Shown here one piece after another: positions 9,101-16,455 of a DNA stretch of 50,638 nt (positions are counted from its first letter, which is position 1; each line of letters begins with the position of its first letter). The notes below the pieces were generated by a model, which saw only the letters and a list, made by a program, of their open reading frames with translations, made no database searches and had not been told where the DNA came from. Origin of the DNA: Lachnospiraceae bacterium (lineage in GTDB: Bacteria > Bacillota > Clostridia > Lachnospirales > Lachnospiraceae); assembly GCA_902363825.1 (NCBI GenBank), contig CABJBK010000016.1, forward strand, positions 1-50,638, read 5' to 3'. Made by a program: the position numbers and the translations under genes.

Positions 9101-9927
9101 AGGTTTATGTATGCAAGCATAAAGTCGCAAGACCGAATGTGTTTATCCCGGTATTCCCAGGAACCAACTGTGAGTATGACAGCGCAAAGGCATTTGAGCG
9201 CGCCGGCGCGGATGTTACGATCAAGGTATTTAAAAACCTTGAAGCGAAAGATATCCGTGATTCTGTAGATGAGTTTACCAAAGCGATCGATCAGGCGCAG
9301 ATCATCATGTTCCCGGGTGGATTTTCCGCAGGTGATGAACCGGAAGGAAGCGCAAAATTCTTTGCAAACGCATTCCGTAACGCAAAGATGGCAGAGGCGG
9401 TCAATAAGCTGTTAAATGAAAGAGACGGACTGGCACTTGGTATCTGTAATGGTTTCCAGGCACTGATCAAGCTTGGTCTGGTACCATACGGTGAGATCAG
9501 ACAGCAGACAGCAGATTCACCGACACTGACCTACAATACGATCGGACGTCATATTTCAAAGATGGTATACACGAAAGTGGTATCCAATAAATCCCCGTGG
9601 CTGGCACAGGCAGAGCTTGGAAAGACATACTGCAATCCGGCATCTCACGGCGAGGGACGTTTCGTAGCACCGAAGGAATGGCTGGATAAGCTGTTTGCAG
9701 AGGGACAGGTTGCAACCCAGTATGTAAATGAGGCAGGAAATCCGACCATGGATGAGGAATGGAATGTCAACGGTTCCTATATGGCAATCGAGGGTATCAC
9801 CAGCCCGGATGGTCGTGTACTCGGAAAGATGGCACACTCCGAGCGTCGCGGAGATTCTGTAGCGATCAATATTTACGGCGAACAGGATATGAAGATCTTT
9901 GAGTCCGGCGTGGCTTACTTCAAATAA
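6154..9927 (+). CDS. purL: Phosphoribosylformylglycinamidine synthase, large single-chain type
   Basis: A 1257-residue FGAM synthase catalysing the ATP- and glutamine-dependent fourth step of de novo purine synthesis. The N-terminal PurS-like part is followed by two AIR-synthase-like halves (core motif FKNETHNHPTEIEPFGGAAT) and a C-terminal class I glutamine amidotransferase. Cys1098 in LGICNGFQ, His1165 and Glu1167 form the glutaminase triad. The length matches the proteobacterial fused form (~1,290) rather than the split PurS/PurQ/PurL of Bacillus. The ATG at 6154 has ggaggg 8 bases before it; an upstream in-frame start lacks one. No purine riboswitch fits in the short leader. It has its own terminator and no pur neighbours. 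Confidence 0.96.
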   Translation: MSNVRRVYAEKKKDFAVQAKELQAEIKSYLGIKTVTGVRVLIRYDIENISDETYKRALGTVFSEPPVDDLYEENFDLEGGKTFSVEFLPGQFDQRADSAVQCVKLLNEEEKPVIRSATTYVIYGDVSDEQMEAIKNHCINPVDSRETGMEKPETLVTEFEEPADVKIFDGFTAMDETNLKELYDSLGLAMTFKDFLHIQNYFKNDEKRDPSMTEIRVLDTYWSDHCRHTTFSTELKDVKFDDGFYKAPIEDTYKDYLETHKNLYKGREDKFVCLMDLALMAMKRLKKEGKLADQEESDEINACSIVVPVEVDGKTEEWLVNFKNETHNHPTEIEPFGGAATCLGGAIRDPLSGRTYVYQAMRVTGAADPTVSVKDTMNGKLPQKKIVRSAAHGYSSYGNQIGLATGYVKEIYHPNYVAKRMEIGAVMGAAPRRAVQRLNSDPGDIIILLGGETGRDGCGGATGSSKAHTTKSIDTCGAEVQKGNAPTERKLQRLFRREEVSHIIKKCNDFGAGGVSVAIGELADGLRVQLDKVPKKYAGLDGTEIAISESQERMAVVVAKEDVDTFLKYAKEENLEATEVAVVTEEPRLVLVWRGKEIVNIKRAFLDTNGAHQETDVEVEMPVKEDNYFNEKKVADVKDAWLSMLADLNGCSQKGLVEMFDGSIGAGSVYMPYGGKYQLTETQSMVAKLPVLKGKTDTVTMMAYGFDPYLSSWSPYHGAVYAVLESLSKIVTAGGDYHKIRFTFQEYFRRMSEDPKRWSQPFAALLGAYSAQIAFGLPSIGGKDSMSGSFNEIDVPPTLVSFAVDVAKEGDIITPEFKKAGNPVYLFTMEKDAYDLPVYAQVMKLYDTVHTLIQSGAVAAAYALDGKGIALALSKMAFGNKLGVAVDANAVTKEELFAPGFGNLVLEVKDVAKFEEIVGKSEIADSVKKIAEVTEKAAFTYGDVEVSMDKALDAWTGTLEKVFPTRATEDKEEVKTGLYKADKVYVCKHKVARPNVFIPVFPGTNCEYDSAKAFERAGADVTIKVFKNLEAKDIRDSVDEFTKAIDQAQIIMFPGGFSAGDEPEGSAKFFANAFRNAKMAEAVNKLLNERDGLALGICNGFQALIKLGLVPYGEIRQQTADSPTLTYNTIGRHISKMVYTKVVSNKSPWLAQAELGKTYCNPASHGEGRFVAPKEWLDKLFAEGQVATQYVNEAGNPTMDEEWNVNGSYMAIEGITSPDGRVLGKMAHSERRGDSVAINIYGEQDMKIFESGVAYFK

Positions 9928-9942
9928 GAAGATTTTGTAAAG

Positions 9943-9982
9943 ACCTTGTAGAGAGGAGAAATCCTTTCTATGAGGTTTTTTT
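9943..9982 (+). terminator. Terminator after purL
   Basis: A stem ACCTTGTAGAGAGGA/TCCTTTCTATGAGGT with wobble pairs and a GAAA tetraloop runs straight into seven T's. It lies 15 bases after the purL stop codon. Confidence 0.88.
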
Positions 9983-10143
9983 GCATCCTGTTTTTGTATC
10001 AAAATTAAATTGAAAATATATCAGACATAGGTTATTATAATAAGGAAAAATCTTTTTATCTATTTTAAATAGTCAAATATGCAAAGTCTGCATGGAAATC
10101 CAATCAAAATTGTGAGTGTAAAGAAGGGGAACCGCTGTTTTTA

Positions 10144-10173
10144 TTGAAATACAGTGATTTTTTAGAGTATAAT
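10144..10173 (+). promoter_or_regulatory. Promoter-like sequence before the truncated Rpn-type gene
   Basis: TTGAAA (10144-10149) and TATAAT (10168-10173) have an 18-base spacer. Transcription from it would begin around 10180, inside or after the ribosome-binding site aaaggag (10174-10180), so it could yield only a near-leaderless message. The promoter match may be coincidental. Confidence 0.4.
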
Positions 10174-10187
10174 AAAGGAGCAGGAAT

Positions 10188-10949
10188 TTGAGTGTAAAAA
10201 GAGGAAATTTAAGGGCAGATACAGTCGTAAAGAATTACTGGCGCAGCAATGAACAGTTTGCAGATTTCTTTAATGCCGTATTGTTTGATGGGGAACAGGT
10301 CATAAAGCCGGATGAACTGATCCCCGTTATCACAATTGTAGTCTATTATGGGGAAAAGTCATGGGATGGGGCTGCTTCTTTACATGAAATGCTTAATATT
10401 CCAAAAACAATGGAATCATTTGTCAATGATTATAAGATGCATTTGGTAGAAGCAAGAAAAAATGATCTGAAATTGCATAATATTAATAATCAGGATTTAT
10501 TCAATCTGCTTGAAATCATATTGGACAAGAGCGCAAAATGGAATGTGATAAGAGAAAAGGCAATAAACTATGCAAGAAAGCATGAAGTGGAGAAATCTGT
10601 TATCATGACGGTTGCAGGAGCCGCAAATTGTAAAATGGATTACAATATGATGGAAAAGAAAGGGGATGCGGATATGTGTACGGTATTTGAAGAGACAAGA
10701 AAAGAGGGAGTAGCACAGGGACTTGCAGAAGGAGAAGCGAAAGGTATCATTGAAACCGGCTATGAATTTGGACTTTCAGAGGATGACATTCTGACAAGAC
10801 TTCAGAAGAAGTTAAACATATCGTTACAGAAAGCACAGGAATATCTTTCCATGTTTGGAAAACAGACCGTGCAATCAGGGCAATTTTTATTAAGACGCCG
10901 CAAACCTACAGAAAAAATGGTGTATATTTGCAAAAACAGGCGGCCTTAG
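10188..10949 (+). CDS. Rpn-family nuclease-like protein with internal deletion
   Basis: A 253-residue relative of the Rpn (recombination-promoting nuclease, YhgA-like transposase) proteins common in Lachnospiraceae. Residues 9-44 match the family's N-terminal segment (NYW...NEQFADFFN...GEQVIKPDEL). Residues 45-70 match a segment normally far downstream (IPVITIVVYYG...WDG...LHEML). The intervening ~80-100 residues, which hold the PD-(D/E)XK catalytic core, are missing, with the join near 10311-10323. The C-terminal part keeps the usual Gly-rich helical repeat (GVAQGLAEGEAKG); the last ~30 residues look atypical. It starts at TTG with AAGGAG 7 bases before. The frame is open but the product is probably catalytically dead, so it may be a pseudogene. 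Confidence 0.6.
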   Translation: MSVKRGNLRADTVVKNYWRSNEQFADFFNAVLFDGEQVIKPDELIPVITIVVYYGEKSWDGAASLHEMLNIPKTMESFVNDYKMHLVEARKNDLKLHNINNQDLFNLLEIILDKSAKWNVIREKAINYARKHEVEKSVIMTVAGAANCKMDYNMMEKKGDADMCTVFEETRKEGVAQGLAEGEAKGIIETGYEFGLSEDDILTRLQKKLNISLQKAQEYLSMFGKQTVQSGQFLLRRRKPTEKMVYICKNRRP

Positions 10950-11010
10950 GAAACAGTGCGCCGGAAAGTATGCTTTGCGTAACTTATGCATGGAGAGGAG
11001 GCATGGCTGC

Positions 11011-11476
11011 GTGAGTATGGTTCCATATGTGATTGAGCAGACAAGCCGCGGGGAAAGATATCCAGTTGTACATCAACAGTCCGGGCGGTTCGGTTACCGC
11101 GGGCTTTGCGATTTATGATACAATGCAGTATATAAAATGTGAGGTGTCAACCATATGTATCGGGCTTGCGGCCAGTTTTGGAGCATTTTTGCTGGCGGGA
11201 GGCGCAAAGGGAAAACGTATGGCGCTGCCAAATGCGGAAATCATGATACATCAGCCGGCAATCCACGGAAACGGTGTGAAGGGGCAGGCAACAGATATCA
11301 GAATCGTGTCCGATCACATACAGAAAAGCAAGCAACGTTTAAACCGGATCTTAGCTCAAAATACAGGAAAAAGTTTAGAAGAGATAAAAAGAGATACCGA
11401 GCGGGATCATTATATGACTGCACAGGAAGCGTTAGAATATGGTCTGATCGATCAGATCCTTGAGAAAAGAGGATAG
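11011..11476 (+). pseudogene. clpP: clpP-like peptidase gene with internal deletion and frameshift
   Basis: From the GTG at 11011, behind an agaggagg site, the frame gives the normal ClpP start: [16 protein letters not shown]. It then jumps at 11048-11058 to a +1 frame that continues as ClpP from [15 protein letters not shown] to the end. About 40-45 codons are missing. The downstream piece (147 codons if read from a TTG at 11033) retains the Ser of GLAASFGAF, the His of MIHQP and the Asp of [11 protein letters not shown], so the catalytic triad survives. The N-terminal axial loop and first strands, needed for ring entry and Clp ATPase docking, are lost. It is presumably a dead paralogue, with the working clpP elsewhere. 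Confidence 0.75.
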
Positions 11477-11580
11477 AAGGTAACTATAAAATTTTCATAA
11501 AAACATGGAAAAATCATTGCATTTTCCGAAAAATTCCGCTAGTCTGTTATATAGAAAACAAGCAGGAAGTGTGATTGGTC

Positions 11581-12030
11581 ATGAGAAAGAAAACGGCACG
11601 GATCCTCGGTGCGTTTGGGATCGCAGCGGCGGCAACATTGATTTTTCTGGCGAGCCATGAAGAGAAAAAAAACTCGGTAGTTAATAACTGTAAAGGTGTC
11701 ACGATGACGATCGAGGACGGTACGGTGTCCGAGGACGGTCTGGTTTTGGATATCTGTAATGAGTCTGAGAATGAGCTCACGTTTGAGGAGGATTTTATCC
11801 TTGAAAAGTGGACAAAGGGGCAGTGGTACAAGATGCCGAGCCAGTCGCTTACCCATGACTGGGAAGATGAACCGTTAGTCGTGGAGCCGCACACAGTGGC
11901 GGAGGGAGCCTGTCCGGTCAACTGGCTGGAGGATTACGGGAAGCTGCCTAATGGACAGTACCGCCTGCTTAAAAAGTTTCAGACGAAGGACGAGACCGAA
12001 TATGTGCTTGCAGTGACATTTTCGTTATAA
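11581..12030 (+). CDS. Small membrane-anchored protein with bacterial Ig-like domain
   Basis: A 149-residue protein. Residues ~8-25 form a hydrophobic signal or anchor segment with no lipobox. The remainder resembles the Firmicute Ig-like domain family (Big_14 type), in the pattern TMTIEDGTVSEDGLVLDICNES and the closing region GQYRLLKKF...EYVLAVTFSL. These domains are found in extracellular proteins and have no defined enzymatic role. The start is ambiguous: AGGAAG at 11564-11569 is 5 bases from an in-frame TTG at 11575 and 11 bases from the ATG at 11581. It is a single gene followed by a hairpin at 12039-12064. Confidence 0.6.
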   Translation: MRKKTARILGAFGIAAAATLIFLASHEEKKNSVVNNCKGVTMTIEDGTVSEDGLVLDICNESENELTFEEDFILEKWTKGQWYKMPSQSLTHDWEDEPLVVEPHTVAEGACPVNWLEDYGKLPNGQYRLLKKFQTKDETEYVLAVTFSL

Positions 12031-12038
12031 AAGCAATC

Positions 12039-12066
12039 AAAGGGATGCACAGAGTGCATCCTTTCG
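12039..12066 (+). terminator. Hairpin terminator after the Ig-like gene
   Basis: A perfect 11-bp stem AAAGGGATGCAC/GTGCATCCTTT closes on an AGA loop, 8 bases after the stop codon. The T-tract (tttcgtt) is short. Confidence 0.65.
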
Positions 12067-12089
12067 TTGCGTTATGGGAAAGACATTTT

Positions 12090-12110
12090 GCTATAGATTC
12101 AGCCTATAGC
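12090..12110. repeat. Inverted repeat GCTATAG-N7-CTATAGC upstream of the methionine operon
   Basis: Two perfect 7-bp arms separated by 7 bases lie about 20 bases upstream of the -35 element of the methionine operon promoter. They are flanked by a looser outer pair (GACATTTT before, AAAATGTGTC after). Because it lies upstream of the promoter it is more likely a protein-binding site than an RNA leader element. Confidence 0.4.
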
Positions 12111-12130
12111 CAGCTATGGGAAAATGTGTC

Positions 12131-12159
12131 TTGTCACCGTATGGTGAATTTAATATAAT
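12131..12159 (+). promoter_or_regulatory. Promoter of the methionine operon with embedded palindrome
   Basis: TTGTCA (12131-12136) and TATAAT (12154-12159) are separated by 17 bases. The palindrome TCACC-GTAT-GGTGA (12134-12147) starts inside the -35 box and fills most of the spacer, the classic position for a repressor. The leader to the start codon is about 55 bases, too short for a SAM riboswitch or T-box, so regulation by a DNA-binding protein is the simplest inference. Confidence 0.65.
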
Positions 12160-12222
12160 GAAAGAATATGAAGACTGGCCAAGTGCCGTTTACGGAAAAT
12201 ATACAAAAAGTGGGGAAAAGAG

Positions 12223-14010
12223 ATGAATATTGCTGCGTATTTGAAGGAACATCGTCTGATCACGGATGGAGCGATGGGAACTTATTACCAGAAAAAATAT
12301 AAGGATGAGCACATTTTTGTCGAGCGGGCGAATACCGAGGCACCGGAGCGGGTGAAGGAGATCCATCTGGATTATATTGCCGCGGGCGCAAAACTGATCC
12401 GTACGAACACGTTTGCGACCAATACCATGTTTTTTGATACAATGGAGGAAGTGACCGAAAATATCAAAGCGGGTTATCAGATCGCGGAGAAAGCGGTGGC
12501 AGAAAGCGGCAGCGAAGTTTTTATCGCGGCGGACTTGGGACCGATCTATGATTCGGGAGAGGAAGCATATGAGGATGTGCTTGCGGAGTATAAGACGATC
12601 TGCGATACGTTTTTTGCGTGCGGGGCAAGGATCTTTTTGTTTGAAACGCTTTCGGATTTCGCATATGTATCACCGCTTGCGGCTTACATTAAGGAGAAGG
12701 GCGATACCTTTGTCATTGCGCAGTTCTCGTTTGACAAGAGCGGTTATACCAAATCCGGGATCAGCGTGAAGCGTGTGATCGAGCTGGCAGCGGGCGATGA
12801 TGCCATCGATGCCTATGGTTTTAACTGTGGCGTGGAAGCGGCGCATCTCTATCAGCTGTTAAAAGATGCGGAATTTCCGAATGAAAAATATCTGACAGCA
12901 CTCCCGAATGCCGGATATCCGGTAGTTTTGCGCGGGAAGACCGTATATTCGAGCAATGAAAGATATTTCGTTGAGATGCAAAAAAAGATCGCGGTACTTG
13001 GTGTGGATATTTTGGGCGGCTGTTGTGGAACCGAGCCTTCTTACATAGAAAAACTGGGACAGGCGTTAGAAGAAAGTCCGCGCGGGAAAAAGCGCATTGG
13101 GCAGATCGTGCCGGAAGCGGGTGAAAAATCGAGCCATGCTTTGGAAGAAAAATTCGCAAAAAAAGAAAAAGTATATATTGTTGAATTAGATCCGCCATTT
13201 CAGACAGATATCGCAAAAGTGATGAACGGTGCGAAGCTGCTAAAGGAAAATCAGGTCGATCTCATTACGCTTGCAGATTCCCCGATGGCGAGAGCCCGGA
13301 TGGATGCCGGACTTCTGGCAGAAAAAGTACAGCGTGAAGTGGGAATTCCGGTTATGCCGCATATCTGCTGCAGAGACAAAAATGTGCTTGCGCTCCGTTC
13401 TACGCTGCTTGGCGATTATATGGCGGGCATCCGGCAGTTTCTGTTTATTACGGGCGATCCGGTTGCGCGCGAGTTTAAAGGAAAGATCTCATCGGTGTTT
13501 GATTTTAATTCGATCAAACTCATGAATTATGTAAAAGAAATGAATGCGGATGTTTTTGCGGAGGATCCGGTCTGCTACAGCGGCGCACTGAATTATCACG
13601 GGGTCAATGTGGATGCGATCATAAAGCGGATGCAGTTAAAGATCGCGGAGGGCTGTACGTTCTTTTTGACACAGCCGATCTATACGGATGCGGATGTGGA
13701 GCGTATCCGTTATATCAAAGAGCATGTGGATACCAGACTGATCTGCGGGATCATGCCGCTTGTCAGCTATAAAAATGCGCTTTTTGTCTGCAATGAGATG
13801 CCGGGGATCCATATCACAAGGGATATTGTGGATCGTTACGACAAGGAGATGACCAGGGAAGAAGCAGAGGCGGTCGCGACGCAGATCTCCGTGGAAACAG
13901 CGAAGAAACTGTATGACATGGCAGATGGATTTTATATGATGACGCCGTTTAACCGGGCGGGACTCATCAGCAATATTATTACGGAAATCAGAAAAATAGG
14001 AGAGCGGTAA
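12223..14010 (+). CDS. yitJ: Bifunctional homocysteine S-methyltransferase / 5,10-methylenetetrahydrofolate reductase
   Basis: A 595-residue fusion. Residues ~1-285 are a zinc-dependent homocysteine methyltransferase: GAMGTYYQ near the N-terminus and the metal ligands Cys202 plus Cys267-Cys268 in GGCCGTEP. Residues ~310-590 are a MetF-type TIM barrel, with ELDPPFQTD, the region FLFITGDPVA and FFLTQPIY. The second half makes 5-methyltetrahydrofolate and the first half transfers a methyl group to homocysteine. The arrangement is that of B. subtilis YitJ. It is first in an operon: metH begins 1 base after its stop codon, so the reductase product is passed directly to methionine synthesis. Confidence 0.9.
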   Translation: MNIAAYLKEHRLITDGAMGTYYQKKYKDEHIFVERANTEAPERVKEIHLDYIAAGAKLIRTNTFATNTMFFDTMEEVTENIKAGYQIAEKAVAESGSEVFIAADLGPIYDSGEEAYEDVLAEYKTICDTFFACGARIFLFETLSDFAYVSPLAAYIKEKGDTFVIAQFSFDKSGYTKSGISVKRVIELAAGDDAIDAYGFNCGVEAAHLYQLLKDAEFPNEKYLTALPNAGYPVVLRGKTVYSSNERYFVEMQKKIAVLGVDILGGCCGTEPSYIEKLGQALEESPRGKKRIGQIVPEAGEKSSHALEEKFAKKEKVYIVELDPPFQTDIAKVMNGAKLLKENQVDLITLADSPMARARMDAGLLAEKVQREVGIPVMPHICCRDKNVLALRSTLLGDYMAGIRQFLFITGDPVAREFKGKISSVFDFNSIKLMNYVKEMNADVFAEDPVCYSGALNYHGVNVDAIIKRMQLKIAEGCTFFLTQPIYTDADVERIRYIKEHVDTRLICGIMPLVSYKNALFVCNEMPGIHITRDIVDRYDKEMTREEAEAVATQISVETAKKLYDMADGFYMMTPFNRAGLISNIITEIRKIGER

Positions 14011-14011
14011 T

Positions 14012-16432
14012 ATGACAAGAGAAGCATTTCGTGAACTGGTGAAAAACGGACCGGTCATCTTAGATGGTGCGACAGGAACCAACCTGCAGGATGCGGGAAT
14101 GCCGGTCGGCGTCTGCCCGGAACAGTGGATCTTAGAGCATGAGGATGTGATGATCCGGCTGCAGAAGGATTATGTGGAGGCGGGGACCAATATTTTATAT
14201 GCACCGACGTTTACGGCAAACCGCATCAAGTTAGAAGAATACGGAATCGAAGAACACCTGGAGGAAATGAATGAGCGGCTGGTTGGAATTTCAAGAGAGG
14301 CGGCAGGTGACAGGGCACTGGTGGCAGGCGATCTCACGATGACCGGGCAGCAGTTGTTTCCAATGGGAGATCTGATGTTTGAGGAACTTGTGGACATCTA
14401 TAAAGAGCAGGTGCGTGCAATCTTAAAGGCAGGCGTGGATCTGTTTGTGGTGGAAACAATGATGAGTCTTCAGGAGTCGCGTGCAGCAGTGCTTGCGATC
14501 CGGGAGACCTGTGATCTGCCGGTGATGGTGAGCCTGACGTTCAATGAGGACGGAAGAACGCTTTACGGAACAGACCCTGCAACTGCAGTGGTCGTTATGC
14601 AGAGCCTTGGCGCGGATGCGGTCGGACTGAATTGTTCCACAGGGCCGGAGGAAATGCTTGCTCCGGTAAAGGAAATGGTTGCTTATGCAAATATCCCGGT
14701 TCTTGCGAAGCCAAATGCCGGTCTGCCGGAGCTGGTGGACGGAGTGACGGTTTATAACACGACGCCGGAGGAATTTGCGGCAGTCGGAAAAAAACTGGTT
14801 GAAGAGGGAGCTGCGATTGTGGGTGGCTGCTGCGGTACGACACCTGCGCATATCAAAGCATTGAGTGATGCGGTGCGAGAGATTCCGGTGCGCGAGATCT
14901 CTGATAAAAGAAGACGGATTTTAACCTCAGAGCGAAAAAGCGTGGAGATCGATCTGGATGGCCCGTTTCTGGTTGTGGGCGAACGGATCAATCCGACCGG
15001 AAAGAAAAAATTACAGGCGGAATTAAAAGAGGGAAGTCTGGATCTTGTGCGTTCCATGGCGCGGGCGCAGGAGGAGAATGGTGCCTCCATCTTAGATGTC
15101 AATATGGGTATGAATGGTATTGACGAAAAACAGATGATGCTCGATGTCATTTACGAAGTAAGTACGACGGTGGACTGTCCGCTCTGTATTGATTCGAGCC
15201 ACGTTGATATCATTGAGGCGGCGCTCCGCATTTATCCAGGGCGTGCGTTGATCAATTCCATTTCCCTGGAAAAAGAAAAGTTTGAAAAGCTGCTTCCAAT
15301 CGCACGGAAATACGGGGCCATGTTTATTTTACTGCCGCTTTCCGATGAGGGACTGCCGAAGTCTCTGGAAGAAAAGCGTGAGATTGTAAATATTATTTTG
15401 GATCGCGCGCTGGAACTCGGTTTTGCAAGGGAAGACATCGTGGTGGACGGTCTGGTGGCAACCGTAGGCGCAAATCCGCTTGCGGCGCTCGAGTGTTACG
15501 ATACGATTTCCTATTGTAAAAATGAGCTTGGACTGGCGACAATCTGCGGACTTTCAAACATTTCATTCGGACTTCCGGACAGACAGTACGTCAACACGGC
15601 ATTTCTTACGATGGCGATCGCGAATGGGCTTACAATGGCAATCGCAAATCCGTCGCAGGAGCTGCTTATGAATGCGGCATTTGCCACGGATATGCTGTTA
15701 CATAAGGACGGAAGTGATATCCGTTATATTAACTGGATGAATCTTCTGGATGAGAAGGTGACGAAAGAAGATGCTTCCGGTTCTGGCGTAAAAGAAGAAA
15801 AGGCACCGAAAAATCCGGTGTTTGACGCGGTGTTGCATGGAAACAAGGGTGGTATTTTAGGCGAGGTAAAAAAAGAACTGGATGCAGGAAAAGTGCCGGA
15901 TACGATCATCAGTGAAGATCTGATCCCGGCGATCAATGAGGTCGGTGTTTTGTTTGACAAGCAGATTTATTTCCTGCCGCAGCTGATCGCAAGCGCAAAC
16001 GCGATGAAAATGGCGATTGAATATTTGGAGCCGATGCTTGTCCGGGACGGCAGTGAGGAGGAGATGGCGACGATCGTCATGGCGACTGTGGAGGGCGATA
16101 TCCATGATATCGGGAAGAACCTGGTCGTCCTGATGTTAAAGAATTACGGTTACAGGGTCCTGGATCTCGGCAAGGACGTGGCGGCTTCCATCATCGTGGA
16201 TACGGCATTGAAAGAAAATGCGAAAGTGATCGGGCTTTCCGCGCTGATGACAACGACGATGATGCGCATGAAGGATGTCGTGGAACTGGCGCAGGAAAAG
16301 GGATACAAGGGAAAGATCATTATCGGAGGTGCTGCGATCACCCCGAGTTTTGCGGATGAGATTGGTGCGGACGGTTACTCAAAGGATGCGGCGGAATGTG
16401 TAAAGCTGGTGGAACGCCTGCTTGCGGAATAA
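14012..16432 (+). CDS. metH: Cobalamin-dependent methionine synthase lacking the activation domain
   Basis: An 806-residue MetH. Residues ~1-290 form the homocysteine domain (LDGATGTNLQ, zinc site GGCCGTTPAH). Residues ~315-570 form the pterin-binding domain (VGERINPTGKK). Residues ~600-806 form the B12 cap and binding domains with EGDIHDIGKN, where His698 is the expected lower cobalt ligand. The ~330-residue AdoMet reactivation domain of E. coli MetH (1,227 residues) is absent, so an external reactivation protein would be required. It follows the fusion gene with one base between stop and start, which implies translational coupling. Confidence 0.93.
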   Translation: MTREAFRELVKNGPVILDGATGTNLQDAGMPVGVCPEQWILEHEDVMIRLQKDYVEAGTNILYAPTFTANRIKLEEYGIEEHLEEMNERLVGISREAAGDRALVAGDLTMTGQQLFPMGDLMFEELVDIYKEQVRAILKAGVDLFVVETMMSLQESRAAVLAIRETCDLPVMVSLTFNEDGRTLYGTDPATAVVVMQSLGADAVGLNCSTGPEEMLAPVKEMVAYANIPVLAKPNAGLPELVDGVTVYNTTPEEFAAVGKKLVEEGAAIVGGCCGTTPAHIKALSDAVREIPVREISDKRRRILTSERKSVEIDLDGPFLVVGERINPTGKKKLQAELKEGSLDLVRSMARAQEENGASILDVNMGMNGIDEKQMMLDVIYEVSTTVDCPLCIDSSHVDIIEAALRIYPGRALINSISLEKEKFEKLLPIARKYGAMFILLPLSDEGLPKSLEEKREIVNIILDRALELGFAREDIVVDGLVATVGANPLAALECYDTISYCKNELGLATICGLSNISFGLPDRQYVNTAFLTMAIANGLTMAIANPSQELLMNAAFATDMLLHKDGSDIRYINWMNLLDEKVTKEDASGSGVKEEKAPKNPVFDAVLHGNKGGILGEVKKELDAGKVPDTIISEDLIPAINEVGVLFDKQIYFLPQLIASANAMKMAIEYLEPMLVRDGSEEEMATIVMATVEGDIHDIGKNLVVLMLKNYGYRVLDLGKDVAASIIVDTALKENAKVIGLSALMTTTMMRMKDVVELAQEKGYKGKIIIGGAAITPSFADEIGADGYSKDAAECVKLVERLLAE

Positions 16433-16455
16433 TTTTTGATAAAGAAGGAAAAACC

